From: Palaemon carinicauda
Lineage: Eukaryota > Arthropoda > Malacostraca > Decapoda > Palaemonidae
Direction: 5' to 3'
Assembly: GCF_036898095.1 (NCBI RefSeq)
Contig: NC_090766.1
Span: 42,842,165-42,906,164 of the forward strand
Length of the DNA: 64,000 nt
Shown: positions 22,440 to 34,585 of the stretch, piece after piece
Layout: each line of letters opens with the position of its first letter
Position numbering within the stretch: position 1 is the stretch's first letter
Made by a program: the position numbers and the translations under genes
The notes under the pieces: model-generated
What the model saw: only the letters and a program-made list of their open reading frames with translations
Told to the model about the DNA's origin: nothing
Database searches by the model: none

Positions 22440-23640
22440 TACCTGATGGAGGTACGACAGAGCGCTCAGTAGCACACGCTCCTACTAGAGTATCTAGAGC
22501 ATGTTGTTGGTTTTTATAAACCTGATATTTGTCTAGGATGTCAGGTGGGAAAGCGAGTTAGTGTTCGACCGCAGGTACGCACTGGGGCTGGAGAGCTTGA
22601 AGTGACCAAGATGGATTTCCCACAAGAGAGGGAAGGTATGCACATTTGCGTTTCTGTCCTAAGGTATGCTAAGAAGGGCAACAAACTCAGAGGGAAAACA
22701 GGCAAGCTTCTCACGTGGTGAGACATGTTGCTTACCAGAACCTAAGCCTCACCCTGACGGGAAGCAGTTGCTTTCTTGGGAGAGACTCCAGTACAGCGCT
22801 CTTTAGGAAGAGCCTCGTGGGAAAAAGTGTTAAGCTCTGGGGAATGGAACCAAGATGGCAAAACTTTCTCTTCTCAAATCTGGATGGAGATGAGACAATG
22901 GCATCTTTAGCAGGAGCAGAAACCCCTCCTGACTAGTCCCACTAGCCAACACCTTTACCAGCCTGATATTGGAGGGGGGAGCCTTTAAGACTCTTGGGTG
23001 GTCACAAGAGACACAAAGCGTTCAACTGATCATCAGACTCCCCTCACAAGGAAGGCTGCCCCATTTCTCTAAGGGAAATGGGAAGGTTTGCCTGCATCGA
23101 AGGTGGCCCTGAGATTAATGAACCATCGGTCTTGTACAACCGCCCTTCTGAGGAATTTGATCGGGATGAGACAGCGGCGAGAGTACTGGGGAAAAGGAAG
23201 AGAAGTCAAGAATATTTTGCCTCCGAGGAAGGCCCTGAAGGTGAAGAATCCCTTTTGAACTTAATTCTTTCTCCTCCTGCTATACACATCCCACTGGGAG
23301 GATGGCCACTCCCGGCACTTCACAGGGAGAGGCCTGGCTGCAGAAGTGTCCTCTGTATGCCAGGTACAAAAGGTGAGGATCAGTCTCCTTTCTGGACATA
23401 AAGGTGCCACACTTATGGCTTGACACCCCTAGGCACACCTGCATAATCCAGCATCCTTGCCACAGCAAATGTTTCCAAACACACTTTAAAGAAAGAGGGG
23501 AAAATTAGTACAAGCTAGTACACCAGAGGTGAGAATGTCCATTCACACCTACAGGTGAAATCAAAATGGTTTGACAAGTGAGTCAGCAGTGGGGGCAGTG
23601 CTTTTCCACTGCTGACAGGTAACTACCAGTCAGACAGTTT
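22440..23640 (-). mobile_element. DIRS family A ORF1 remnant
   Basis: The minus-strand frame 23280-23468 carries a Cys/His-rich module KCGTFMSRKETDPHLLY...YRGHFC, and similar modules with a DPH core occur near 42052-42249 and 46326-46440. This is the N-terminal zinc-binding-like region of family A ORF1. The stretch has many stops and no RT or recombinase. Boundaries are approximate, and the join with the gypsy fragment on its left is unresolved. Confidence 0.5.
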
Positions 23641-23848
23641 ACACCTCATTTTAAATTTTAACGGATGTGTACTCCAGCTTTTGCTGTAAATCCATTCTAT
23701 GGTAAAGGACGATGGTTTGTGTGTGCCAGAACAAACTGTATTTATAACACAGCTTTATAGGAACAACTGCATTTACAGCATTATCTTCATATGGACGACT
23801 GTATTTACAGAATTTAATAAATAAAAAAAAATAACAAAACAACATTAC

Positions 23849-24047
23849 CTCCAAGAATCTTCTCTTACAAATCCACTTCCACATTCACTGCACCTGAATC
23901 TGCGGTAGCAGGTAGGCTTGTTTGTACGACGTCCCGGCGTGTTGTTATTCCCGGCATTTCTGACCCTGGAGTTTACTCCGGTGTTTACTCGCTTAAGGTT
24001 TGCTATGCCACACCCGTGCTTATTCCTCACATGATACCGGAGATTGC
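23849..24047 (-). CDS. ZFP64: ZFP64-like, exon with finger 5 end, linker and finger 6 start
   Basis: A 199-nt exon. The acceptor is GTTTTCTTAG before 24047 and the donor is GTAATG at 23848-23843. Two bases complete a Gly, then NLRYHVRNKHG gives the two His of finger 5. A basic linker of about 40 residues (NTGVNSRVRNAGNNN...GRR) follows, then FRCSECGSGFVREDSW, the Cys pair and helix start of finger 6, whose His pair is on the exon at 13950. The long linker and the REDS motif before the last finger match ZFP64. The ORF starts with an internal Met at 24030, but the exon reads through upstream of it. Confidence 0.87.
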
Positions 24048-24129
24048 CTAAGAAAACAAAGATTGTAGCGAATACTTTATCTCTTACTGCTTGACATAAT
24101 ATACTGTATCATAGTAGTTATACTGTAGC

Positions 24130-24582
24130 TTCATTATAAAATCAAATGTGTTTATAAAGGGTTTGGAACGAATTAACCCTTTTACCCCCAAAGGACGTAC
24201 TGGTACGTTTCACAAAAGCCATCCCTTTACCCCCATGGACGTACCGGTACGTCCTCGCAAAAAAATGCTATAAAAATTTTTATTTCATATTTTTGATAAT
24301 TTTTTGAGAAAATTCAGGCATTTTCCAAGAGAATGAGACCAACCTGACCTCTCTATGACAAAAATTAAGGCTGTTAGAGCAATTTAAAAAAAATATACTG
24401 CAAAATTTGCTGGGAAAAAAATAACCCCTTGGGGGTTAAGGGTTGGAAATTTTCAAATAGCCTGGGGGTAAAAGGGTTAAGTGATTTACATGTAAAATGT
24501 GACTCGTAACACAAAATTTTCACAAAACGAAAGCCACTCCAGAACGAACTAATTTCATGTTGTGAGTCATGACTGTACTGTC
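24130..24582. mobile_element. pogo/Tigger-like end fragment, interrupted by a MITE
   Basis: GGGTTTGGAACGAATTAA on the left of the MITE and GTGATTTACATGTAAAATG...GTGAGTCATGACTGTA on its right read as one continuous 3' end of a Tigger-like element, with its coding parts absent. GCTTGGAACGATTTACA at 2173 is a related motif. The MITE at 24173-24480 splits it at a TTAA. Confidence 0.5.
24173..24480. mobile_element. TTAA-flanked piggyBac-like MITE, copy 2
   Basis: A 308-bp element with TTAACCCTTTTACCCCCA at the left and its inverted form, ending GGGTAAAAGGGTTAA, at the right. It is the inverted homologue of 13208-13513, sharing the segments GACCAACCTGACCTCTCTAT and AATTTTTGTC or its complement. 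There is no coding capacity. Confidence 0.82.
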
Positions 24583-24779
24583 CTTCAAAATTTAAGATAT
24601 TCAAATGCCTGTTTGGTAGTCAGACGTTGACATTGCAGTCAATTTAATGTTAATACTTTAAATACTAAAAATTCTTAAAGAATTTTCTAAATAAATACAC
24701 AAAGATAAAAAAATTCCACAAACAATCAGCAAATACACTACTGTATCAACAAATTTTTCATAAATATGACAAATTTGGA

Positions 24780-25800
24780 GAAAATTTGTATTTTTCCCTA
24801 ACTAATAAAACCTGGAGTTATTCATGTGGATTATCTTTCGACAAAGCTATAAGGTAGCCATTTGACTAAAAGTGTGATTTGGCAACCCTGCCTAACCACT
24901 GAGTGGGTCGGCCGGGGCTGGCTGGGGGTACCCACCAACCAATATCTACTCCCACAGCTGTAAACTACAGTACATCACTTTTGTATTGCAGACAGGACTT
25001 CGGAGGGACAGATGATGGCGGGCCATTTTATATAAATAACTCCAGGTTTGTATTAGTTAGGGAAAAATACGTATCTCCAAATTTGTAATTTGTTTCCATA
25101 ATAACAAACCTTATGTTATTTATGTAAATGACTCACTCTTAGGAGGGTAGAAGTCTGATTACAGGCATGAACATTGACCCGGGTTTACCTAGTACAGTAT
25201 TTGACTACTCGAGGGAAACATTGCCACCTCGCGCATCAATACAAAGCGAGTATGATAGCGGCCTGAGTAACTCTATTCGTTGTGAGAAATAGCATATGAA
25301 TGTCTGGGTTAGATTACATGTATTCAGAGTTATGTAAATAGGAATTACCCAAAGACATTTCCCAATGCCTACCTTGCGGGAAGCAGTCGGGATATGGACA
25401 AGTACAGTATTTTAAATTTCTGACTATACTAGGCTGCACAAAGGAAGTGATTCTTACCCCTGGATTTTGAGTCTTTGCAACAAACTCAGGGACGAAGCCG
25501 AGTGTCACTTACCCCTATCTCCTCGAATGGGCGATGTCATATGAGACCATGAAGTTCACTTACTCTCTTTGCAGAAGCTAAAGCGAATAGGAACACCGTC
25601 TTCAAAGTGAGATTTCGATCAGTTGCATGGCGTAATGGTTCATAAGGAGGTCCTTTCAGGGATCTTAAAACTCAATCCACATTCCAAGGAGAAGGTCTGA
25701 TCTCCGACTAGGGGCAAGTGATCTCATAACTCCGTATGAGTAAAGAAAGCTCCAACGAATAAGAAATATCTACCTCTTTCAGTTTAAAGGCAAGGCTTAA
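24780..25800 (-). mobile_element. DIRS family A, truncated 3' part
   Basis: The outer edge at 24782-24830 (TTTGTATTTTTCCCTAACT...) is mirrored at about 25030-25075. A second complement ending AACAAACCTTATGTTATTT follows directly, forming the internal complementary region. The recombinase remnant on the minus strand (25314-25508, PEFVAKTQNPGVR) and its upstream catalytic box around 25540-25590 are broken by frameshifts. The element is cut off near 25800, so the RT, ORF1 and right ITR are missing. Confidence 0.7.
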
Positions 25801-26219
25801 AGGGACCGTCTGCTTTGCCATGCATTTTTTTTTTTTGGATAATTCAAAACACACAATTTCTAAATATCTTTTAGACATATATAATACCTTCATCATATAA
25901 AAATTTAAAGTCATTTGATCAAAAACTTTTTCATTTATTAGCAAAAATCATGATTTGAAAATTTTTTTTGGAACATTTTCCTCAAATAATATGACACCAA
26001 TTGTATTAAAAATCATACCATAAAAACTTCTTTATAAATCAAATAATTCTGTGACAGATTTTCGATTTTCCTTTTTCTTTTTTTTCCTTAATTTTCTTTG
26101 TCTACATGTAAAATAATAAAAAAATAAAAAGGAAAATCATAATTCTGTTACACAAAAGTGTGCGATTTTTATTCTTTTCAATGATATCTTTCATTCTATA
26201 CTTGAACAATATAAAAGTG
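25801..26219. other. intronic spacer, nothing recognised
   Basis: Very AT-rich with homopolymer runs (T and A tracts) and no supported ORF. Confidence 0.5.
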
Positions 26220-27935
26220 AGTAAAAGTGAAGAGAACACTAGATGAAACAAGAGTAGGAAAAACACCTGGTATGGATAGGGTCAAGACTGAGATGTTAAT
26301 GGGAGGGGGTGTGACTGTACTGGAATGGTTGGTGAGATTGTTTAACATATGTTATGTTGTTAATGGTGCTAGTAAATTGGGTGTGGGTGTGTATTGTTCC
26401 GCTATACAAAGGTAATGGAGATATGCACGAGCGTTTAATTCTAGGGGTATTAATTTGTTGAGTGTATGTGTGGTAAGAAAAGTGTATGGTAGTGTTAGTT
26501 AATAGGATTAAGGATAAAACAGAGGATGCAATCCAAGTGCAGGGTGGCTTTTGACAAGGTAGGGAATGTATGGATCACATTTTTATAGTTAGATATGCGA
26601 TAAATATATAGCAAAAAGTAAGGAGGTGTATTTTGCATTTATGGATCTGGAGAAATCTTATGATAAGAGTTAATACGGAAGCAATATAGAATGTGATGAC
26701 GTTACATGGAATTGGTGGAAGATTGTTGCAAGCAGTGAAGAGTTGATGCAAAACAGTAAAGCGCATCTTACTGAAAATGGGGCAGAGACAAGGATGTGTG
26801 ATGCTGCCATGGTTGATCAATTTGTTTGTTGAAGGAGTTATAAGAGAAGCAAATGCTCGAGTGTTTGGTTAAGAATTGAAACTGTTAGCTCGGAGTGATC
26901 ATGAGTGGGAGGTGAATCAGCAGTTATTTGCGGATGATACCGCATTGGTTGCAGACTTGGAGGAGAAGCTGTGTCAATTAGTGACAGAGTTTGGTAGGGT
27001 GTGTGAGAGAAGGAAGTTGTGAGTTAATGTGGTTAAGAGTAAAGTTATGATATGCACAAGAAGGGAGGGTGGTGCCAGATTGAATGACATGTTGAGTGAA
27101 AAGTTACTTGAGGAAGTACAGTAGATCAGTTTAAGTACTTGGGTTCTGTTGTTGCTGCAAATGGTGGCGTGGACGCAGATGTATGGCAGAGTGAATGAAG
27201 GATGTAAAGTGTTGAGGGCAATGAAGGGCTTAGTACAGAATACTGTAGAGGGTTAGGGATGAATGTAAAGAGAATTCTCCATGAGAAAGTGATTGAACCA
27301 ACAGTGATGTATGGATCGGAGTTGCGAGAGAATGAAAATAATGGAGAGACAGAAATTGAATGTGTTTAATATGAAGTGCTTGAGGAGTATGGCTGGTGTA
27401 TCTCGATTGGATAGGGTTAGGAACAAAGTAGTGAAGGTGAGAACGAGTGTGGGATTGAATAAGCAGCTAGACAGGATATGAATGTGTTGAGGTGTTTGGC
27501 CATGTAGAGGGAATGGAAAATGGTCATTTGTTGAAGAACGTGATGAATGCAAGAGTTGATGGGAGAAGTGCAAGAGGAAGGCCAAGGTTTGGGTGGAGTG
27601 AAGAAAGCCCTAGGTGACAGGAGGATATATAGGAGAGAGGCAAAAGAACGTGCTATAAATAGAAATGAAAGGCAAGCAATTGTGATGCAGTTGCAATAGG
27701 CCCTGTTGCTACCTCGGGTCACCTTAGTGACAGCCGAGGTAGTGGCAGTAGGGGTGTCAGCATGTGAAGCTTCATTTGTGGTGGAAGACAAGGGAGAGTG
27801 GGCTGTGGCACCCTAGCAGTACCACTCGGCTGAGTCCCTCGTCAGGCAAAGAGGAATAATGAGAAAAATCCCCCTTTTTTTTATGTCAGCTACCTTCCAA
27901 ATTGGGGGAAGTGCCATGGTAGGTAGATAGATGTT
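26220..27935 (+). mobile_element. LINE with TATG-type 3' end, degenerate copy
   Basis: The reading begins with RT block VGKTPGMDRVKTEML (26227-26415). Broken frames continue to LFADDTALVADLEEKL (about 26923-26970), the polymerase catalytic box, and CERRKL...NVVKSKV. The 3' end has CCTGTTGCTACCTCGGGTC and a terminal CAAATTGGGGGAAGTGCC block shared with 29380-29430 and, inverted, 47300-47340. Endonuclease is absent and stops are frequent. The same family occurs at 28937-29440, 14108-14235 and 47283-48500/54927-55240. Confidence 0.8.
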
Positions 27936-28936
27936 TCATGCCTTCTCTGATGTGTTTTGTATTTCATAAAGCATAAAATGGCTTACATTATTCCTCTCTT
28001 CATCTGAATACAGAACAATATTTAGATGGAACTACTTCTCCTGTTGTTCTAATAAATTAACCCCTTCGCTATGATGACGTTGTTTGACGTTAAAACATGT
28101 CCGGTGATACAGACGATGACGTCCCAGATGAGTCATTTACAAATATAATCCATATGGCAGTTAGAATTACTTGTAAAGTTAAAATTACTTGTACAACCTA
28201 AAAAGAGTACAGCACATGGTCGTACATCACACAGTTCACAATCAGGAAATTTCACTAAAAACTCTCCTCCCCTTCCTGATATTAGCCCCTCCTCCCACTT
28301 CCTTTAGCACTAGTCTTTAGTCCCAATTGTATAAGAACTATTTTAGTGTTTTTAGGGTATCGTGAAGAATCACACAACTCTCTCTAGTCAATGGCAATAT
28401 TCCCCACCTGAGGAATTACTCAAACTCACCCTGACACCACCCCACCTTAGAGACGTAGGGATCCTGATATCTCACACCACCACCAACTGAAACACCTGCA
28501 ATTCTAGTCCTTAGCCATGGTTATGTAAGGTCTATTTCAATTTACTTCTATGTTGGAATACGTGTTCAAATCACACAGAAAGCATTCTGTCATCAGTTCT
28601 CCCCTTCTGCCTAGCACCCACAGTGCCACCAAAACACCTGTAATGCAAGTTGTTGAAAGCTCTGTTTGGATGAATTCTCTCACTCTTACATCTAAAATCA
28701 TGCCAAATTATCTTCGATACCATATATAAGTTCATGAAAATTTTTCAATCCATACATATATCCTCCCCTTATCTATTATAAATTTCAGATTTCCTAAATC
28801 CTTTATTTGTATTTAACAATTTCCTCAATATCGTATCATTCATCACATTCGTAATCCTGATAACTGTAAACACGATGACACACGACGAGATTTCTTTTAT
28901 TATCTTATTTCTTTTTTTCTCAACTACCATTTAACA
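27936..28936. other. intronic spacer, nothing recognised
   Basis: Non-coding sequence with no motif-bearing ORF. The CCCCTTCGCTATGATGACG stretch near 28065 looks like the start of a dispersed repeat, but I find no second copy or matching end in the window. Confidence 0.45.
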
Positions 28937-29440
28937 GTCAGAGTGGATATGAATGTGTTGAGGTGGTTTGGCCATGTTGATAGAATAGAAAATGGCTGTC
29001 TGCTAAAGGTGATGATGAATGCAAGAGTTGATGGGAGAAGTACAGGAGGAGGGCCAAGGCTTGGGTGGATGGATGGAGTGAAGAAAGCTCTGGGTGATAG
29101 GAGGATAGATGTGAGAGAGGCAAGAGAGTGTGCTAGAAATAGGAATGAATGGCGAGCGATTGTGACGCAGTTCCGGTAGGCCCTGCTGCTCCCTCCGGTG
29201 CCTTAAATGACCGTGGAGGTAGCAGCAGTAGGGGATTCAGCATTATGAAGCTTCATCTGTGGTGGATAACGGGGGAGGGTGGGCTTCGGCACCCTAGCAG
29301 TACCAGACGAACTCGGTTGAGTCCCTTGTCAGGCTGGGAGGAACATAGAGAGGAGAGATCCCCCCCTTATTTTTTTTTCTTTCGTTTGATGTCGGCTACC
29401 CCCCAAAACTGGGAGAAGTGCCTTGGTATATGTATGTATG
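28937..29440 (+). mobile_element. 5'-truncated TATG-tailed LINE
   Basis: The ORF 28943-29179 encodes the LINE C-terminus: NVLRWFGHVDRIENG, GGGPRLGWMDGVKKALGD and ARNRNEWRAIVTQFR. The 3' UTR follows, ending GAAGTGCCTTGG and a (TATG)n tail. It is a clean 5' truncation of the family at 26220, as expected from incomplete reverse transcription. Confidence 0.82.
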
Positions 29441-30180
29441 TATCATTTCTACAAAATAATATAATTTTCATGTTAGATATATATTTCACATTAGTATTAT
29501 TCATTGTTTTCAAGAGTTAAAGTTAGTCTAATGTCATTATCTCAATTTGTTGACATTCTACACAGTATTTGTCATGTTCTTACATGTACCTTCTCTATTT
29601 CCAAGACTGAGAAATCCCCAGAAGCGGAATCAGGTACTTCATAATGTCAGTCACACCCAAGGTGCAATGACAGAAGAACATATGAACCTTTTGTCTAATG
29701 AACTAATTTTTATACAGTACAGTATTATGTCTATCTCTCTCAGGGGACAGAAATATATTTCTTTTGTCATCAAAAGATAAATGTATTTTGTTTATAGTAT
29801 ACCTTATAATTATACATTATAGAACACTTCTTGTGTCTAAGGATACAAATGGATATTTTCATTACATTTCTGTGTAACGTCAAGTCCATTATTACTGACG
29901 AGTAGTTTTATATCTTTCGAAGGCTATTTATCGTGGAATTATTACAAAATAAGTCACTTAAATGAATACTGTATAAAGCTTTTTTTTTTTTTTACACACA
30001 AAATCACATTACCTAGAGAAAATGATCTAAAACAACTTTCTGAAAAATTATTCTATAATCACTTTACAATGAATGGAAAGAATATTTTGGTTGTTTAGAG
30101 TGAAATAGAATAGAAAATACAGTAAAGGAAACTTTTGAAAATTTATTGTGTAATCAGCAGTAATCAGATTATTTTGTAGA
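29441..30180. other. intronic spacer, nothing recognised
   Basis: AT-rich; the ORF at 29547-29780 has no recognisable motif. No tandem array apart from short homopolymers. Confidence 0.5.
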
Positions 30181-31545
30181 ATGCGGTGTAAAGAGGCAAA
30201 ACCTGATGAATGGGAGCTAGGAGTGTTGGTGAAAATGGGAAAAAAGGAGACCAGGCATCACACTTCCGTCAGTTATCATGAAAATATATATTATGCTCAT
30301 TCTAAAGAGACTACAGAGAAAGATGGATGAAAAGCTGAGAGATGAACGAGCAGGATTAAGACAAGGTAAAGTTGTACAGACTAAATTTTCACTTTTAGAT
30401 ATGTGGTACAGTAATGTGTAGAATATGGAAATCCACTTATGATGGCATTTTTGGATTATGAAAAAGCCTTTGATAGTATGTACTGACCAATTTTGTGGAG
30501 AGTCCTGCATTATAATGGAGTTCCTCTTAAATATACAAACTTGATTAAGCATGTTTATGAGCATAGCAAGTGCAAAGTTAATGTTAGCGGAGTCCTATCA
30601 AATGAATTTCCAGTGAATAGTGAAGTACTTCAAAGGAATGTGTTGTCACCTATGTTGTTTAGTCTTTTCATGGATTTTGTAATGCATAGAACAGTTGGGG
30701 ATGGTGGAGAAGGATTGGACTGGATTGGTAACAAAAAATTAGCTGATCTAGAGGATGCTGATGATGCTGTCCTTATTAGCAGAATACTGTACCCCAGGAC
30801 TTGCAAAGCTTGCTTACCAGAATGCATGAAATACTGCATGAGATTGGGCTCAAGATAAATAAAAGAAAGACAGAGATTATGAGAATGGAATATGCAATAG
30901 AAGATGAAATACCATTGGAAGGAGAAACGATTAATGAGGTAATCATTCAAATATTTAGGAACTATGGTATCTAACACTGGAGCTTTAAAATTGGAGTTTA
31001 ATGAAAGTTGAAAAAAGCAAATCAGACAATGGCTGGGTTAAGTAAAATTTGGAAATCAAATTGCCTGAGATAACATATAAAAATCAAGCTATTTATCAAT
31101 TTAGTGAGAACGGTGTTACTGTACGGACATGAATCGTAGTATGACAATGGAACAATATCTAACATATTTTGTAGATTTGAGAACAAAGCCCTCAAAGGAA
31201 TATTGGGAGATAAATGGCAGGACAGGATTAGAAACAAAACTATAAGAGAGATTACTCAAGTGCTATATGTGGATGAGATCATGGTGAGTGGTAGATAGAG
31301 ATGGTCTGGGCATGCTCTTTGCAGTCCACAAGAGAGATTAGTTCACCAAAAGTTTAACTGAGTTCTATGAGGCACCAGAAGAGTAGGAAGACCCAGGCCT
31401 ATATGGCTGAGGACTCTGAAGCAGGAAGTAGGAGATGATGAATAGATAAGTATTGAATCAAAAGCTAAAGATAGAGATGACTGGCAAAATTTAACGGAGG
31501 CCCTTTGCATCAATAGAGGTAGGAGACGGTGAGGGTGATGATGAT
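30181..31545 (+). mobile_element. LINE, RT-containing degenerate copy
   Basis: Plus-strand frames give an RT palm: FLDYEKAFDS-like region at about 30455-30480, then MWRVLHYNGVPLKYTNLIKH (30493 onward), GVLSNEFPVNSEVLQRNVLS, FSLFMDFVMHRT and LADLEDADDAVLIS. The catalytic box has lost its Tyr (DADD in place of YADD) but keeps both Asp. The tail region at 31290-31500 reads as a RRWSGHALC-type end and stops in a (GATGAT)n tract near 31545. Several frameshifts make it non-functional. Confidence 0.75.
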
Positions 31546-31829
31546 GATGATGAGAGATTCATACACAAGACTCCTTAAAAATCTTAAAACTAAATCCAGT
31601 GTTCAATACAATACTTGACTAACGATATCGGATGTTAATAATTCTAATATTATATGTTAAGAAATGAATCGAGCTGATCTATAAACCTTGACGGTTGAAA
31701 TCGAACACTACTTCTCAAAAAACAGAAAAGTTAGGCACTACACTACACTGTCCAAAATAGCTCTGCTGCCACACAAATCACATTTCATTCGATACCGATA
31801 CTGATATAACTTATCCATAAAATCTATTT

Positions 31830-32660
31830 TTGAAGCCAGAATCAGAATTTTTGAGGGCCTCCAAAAAGACTAAAATCATTTTACTCTGAAGATACATAGG
31901 AGGGTCTCCCATAGTGTCACCTGAGGCAAAAACGGAGCTTTGAGTATCACTCGAGCAGTTTTAAAATTCACTGAATTTGTTAATCTCTGATCAAATCATA
32001 GCTATTGGAGGAAAAACAAATCAGTCTAGACAGTTCCATTTCTCGGGATTTGAGAGAATTTTCAATCAAGGGTGATAGCTAGAGAATTTTAAATGCAAAT
32101 GTCGTTAAAGGAATCTGGTCAGTTGAAGATCTGTTAGGAGGGGAGGGAACTTAATTTCCCAGACTTTCAAACAATCTTATTTTGACTTTTATTACAGTTT
32201 GCTTTACCTCTCATAATTTTCAGTAAGCACTAACTTAGCCTGATAGTGTTAAGAGACTCAACAACCCCAGCTTTATACTTGGGAGTTGTTATTGGTTCAA
32301 AGATAATAACATCATCTGCATAAGTTCCAAGATTGTTTTTAAAGTCAAGCCAGATCTTATTTATTACAAAAAAATATGTGGAGGAACATTAGCAATTACA
32401 TTCCTAAAGTCACCATGATACCCATCAACAACTACTAGAACTTTATTTGGTAAAAGTTTATGAAACTAAAACATTACCCATCTACTCTTATCTGACTAAA
32501 TTTGAAAACCAGGACCTCATGATTAATGTGATCACAGGCAGAGCAAAAGTTCAGCCCAATCATACAAATTTTATGGCTAGAATCTAGGAATTTCTGTATA
32601 ACACTAGAAATTATAAGAAAATAAACATTAAGATCTTTGCATATGCCAAACTGCAAACTA
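31830..32660 (-). pseudogene. LINE reverse-transcriptase remnant
   Basis: The minus-strand ORF at 32474-32656 ends CSACDHINHEVLVFKFSQIR, the RT motif normally written as AFD.VNH..L. Further left, a shifted frame gives LGTYADDVIIF (about 32300), the polymerase box. Stops separate them. Probably the same LINE group as the plus-strand end at 33095-33800. Confidence 0.65.
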
Positions 32661-32851
32661 AGGAAAGGAAGTTTACTTTTAGCATATGCAATCGGACATT
32701 TTATTTACAGACATTCATCTTTATAAAACCAAGTTTTGTTTGTTCCAATATATGGCATGTCCTCCTGGCATACCCTCTGACTTTGGCATTACTGTCACGA
32801 CTTTTAATCACCTTTCCCTGAATGATCTCTTTCACATTTGCAGTGCACAAA

Positions 32852-33094
32852 CTATTATTATTATTACTAGCTTAGCTACAACCCTAGTTGGAAAAGCAGG
32901 ATGTTATAGAGACAAGGGCACCAACAAGGAAAATAGCCCAGTAAGGAAAGGAAATAAGGAAACAATAGTGTGCCTGAATGTACCTTCAAGCAAGAGAACT
33001 CTAATCCAAGACAGCGGAAGACCATGGTACAGATGCTAGGGAATAAACCAAGACTAGAGAACAATGGTTTGATTTTGGAGTGGCCTTCTCCTAT
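32852..33094 (-). repeat. TAA-tailed repeat, inverted copy
   Basis: Starts with a (TTA)n tract and GCTAAGCTACAACC..., the reverse complement of the 3' end at 8740-8780. It extends through CCATGGTC-type and CTCCAAAATCAAACC-type blocks to AGGAGAAGG. It abuts the plus-strand LINE end at 33095, so the two are head to head. Confidence 0.65.
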
Positions 33095-33800
33095 AAATTA
33101 GCTTATTAAGAAAGCCTTTGAGATTTTTGGTGATCAATCTATTCTGAAGAAGTGTTTTAATTCTTTCACTCTACCTTGTTTTGAGTATTGTTCTCCTGTC
33201 TGGTCTTCAGCTGCTAATTCTCATCTCAATTTGTTGGACAGGAACTTACGGTCTAATAAATTTCTTATTCCTGATCTAGATATTAATCTCTGGCACTGTC
33301 ATTCAATTAGTTCATTATGCATGTTGCATAAGATTTTTTATAATTCTGACCATTCTTTACATTCAGATCTTCCCGGACAGTTCCATCCTGTTCGTAATAC
33401 TAGACATGCAGTTAATTCTAATAGTCAGGCCTTCTCCATCATGAGGTTCAATACTACACAGTATTCTAGAAGCTTTATTCCAGTTGTAACCAAGTTGTTG
33501 AAAGAGCTTCCTAATCAGGTAGTTGAATCAGTGGATCTTTAAAAGTTCAAACTTCCAGCAAATGTTTTTATGCTGAACAGGATGACATAAGTCTTTTCAT
33601 AGTTTATATATGAAATATGTTTTAATGTTGTTATTGTTTTTAAAATATTTTATTTTAATTGTTCATTACTTCTTATATCGTTTATTCATTTCCTTATTTC
33701 CTTTCCTCACTGGACTATTTTTCCCTGTTGTAACCTTTGGGCTTATAGCATCTTGCTTTTCCAAATAGGGTTGCAGTTTATCTATTAATAAAAATAATTA
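33095..33800 (+). mobile_element. 5'-truncated Jockey/CR1-like LINE with TAA tail
   Basis: The frame from about 33115 reads FEIFGDQSILKKCFNSFTLP, CFEYCSPVWSSAANSHLNLL, then the ORF 33231-33542 (LRSNKFLIPDLD, GQFHPVRNTRHA, TKLLKELPNQVVESVDL). This is the post-RT region and terminus of a LINE. The 3' UTR has CTCACTGGACTATTTTTCCC, GCTTATAGCATCTTGCTTTT and a (TAA)n tail. Confidence 0.78.
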
Positions 33801-33809
33801 TAATAATAA

Positions 33810-33985
33810 TAATAAGAGCAGGTTACCATAGCTACTTGCTCTAATCCAAGATCATGGAAAACCACGGTATATGCTATGGCATTGACCAAGACGAGAACAA
33901 TGGCTTGATTTTGGAGTGTCCTTCTCCTAGGAGAGCGGCTTACCATAGCTAAAGTCTCTCCTACCCTTACCAAGTGGAAAGTAGC
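33810..33985 (-). repeat. fragment of the same TAA-tailed repeat family
   Basis: Contains TAATCCAAGATCATGGAAAA and CTTGATTTTGGAGTGTCC, diverged counterparts of 32990-33090, plus TACCAAGTGGAAAGTAGCCA, which matches 46765-46785 inverted. No ORF. Confidence 0.55.
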
Positions 33986-34453
33986 CACTGAACGATTACA
34001 GTACAGAAGTTAACCCCTTGGGTAAAGTGGGTAAAGAAAAGTTTTTTGGTTATCCTAGTATTGTCAAGTGTATAAAGAAAGAAGAGAAAGTTTAAAGAAT
34101 ATGCCAGACTATTCGGTATATGTGTTGGCAAAGGAAATTAGTCGTAACCAGTGAGGGATCCAATGTAGTACTATCTGGCCAGTCAAAGGATGCAATCCCT
34201 CTCTAATGATAGTATCTCAATGGGTGCCTAGTACCTTGGCTAAACTAATCAGTACCTAAATAAAATCCTTAACTTTCTTCTCCACAATCATTATAATCCT
34301 AACTCATCCTTTAAGGTATTCATCACACTAATATCATATTGTATTATCTGCTCTTTCATCTGGGAGCATTTTATTTTGACTTAGTTTCATTTTACCATAC
34401 CACATTCAGAGAAGTATTAATTACAGAGCAATACAGTTTGAGATCAAGCTTAC

Positions 34454-34585
34454 CTGTTGTTTTACACGTAAACGAACAGTAACGGCACTGGAATGGTTTC
34501 TCCTGGGAATGAACAAGCATATGCTGCCGTAACCCTGTGGTGCTGGTGCTGACATGTTCACACATTTCACAATGCAGTAGTACAC
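34454..34585 (-). CDS. ZFP64: ZFP64-like, exon with finger 4 and start of finger 5
   Basis: A 132-nt exon. The acceptor is TTTTCGTTCAG before 34585 and the donor is GTAAGC at 34453-34448. Two bases complete a Ser, then VLLHCEMCEHVSTSTTGLRQ followed by HMLVH form finger 4 (C-x2-C-x12-H-x3-H). HSQEKPFQC is a classical H/C linker, and CRYCSFTCKTT gives the Cys pair of finger 5. The exon ends one base into the Gly codon completed by the 24047 exon. The open frame extends further right in the intron, but the acceptor and phase fix the start here. Confidence 0.87.

Noticed and set aside
23845..24030. Independent small zinc-finger gene starting at Met 24030
   Set aside because: The frame starts in the middle of a finger and ends inside another; both are completed by neighbouring exons with matching phases.
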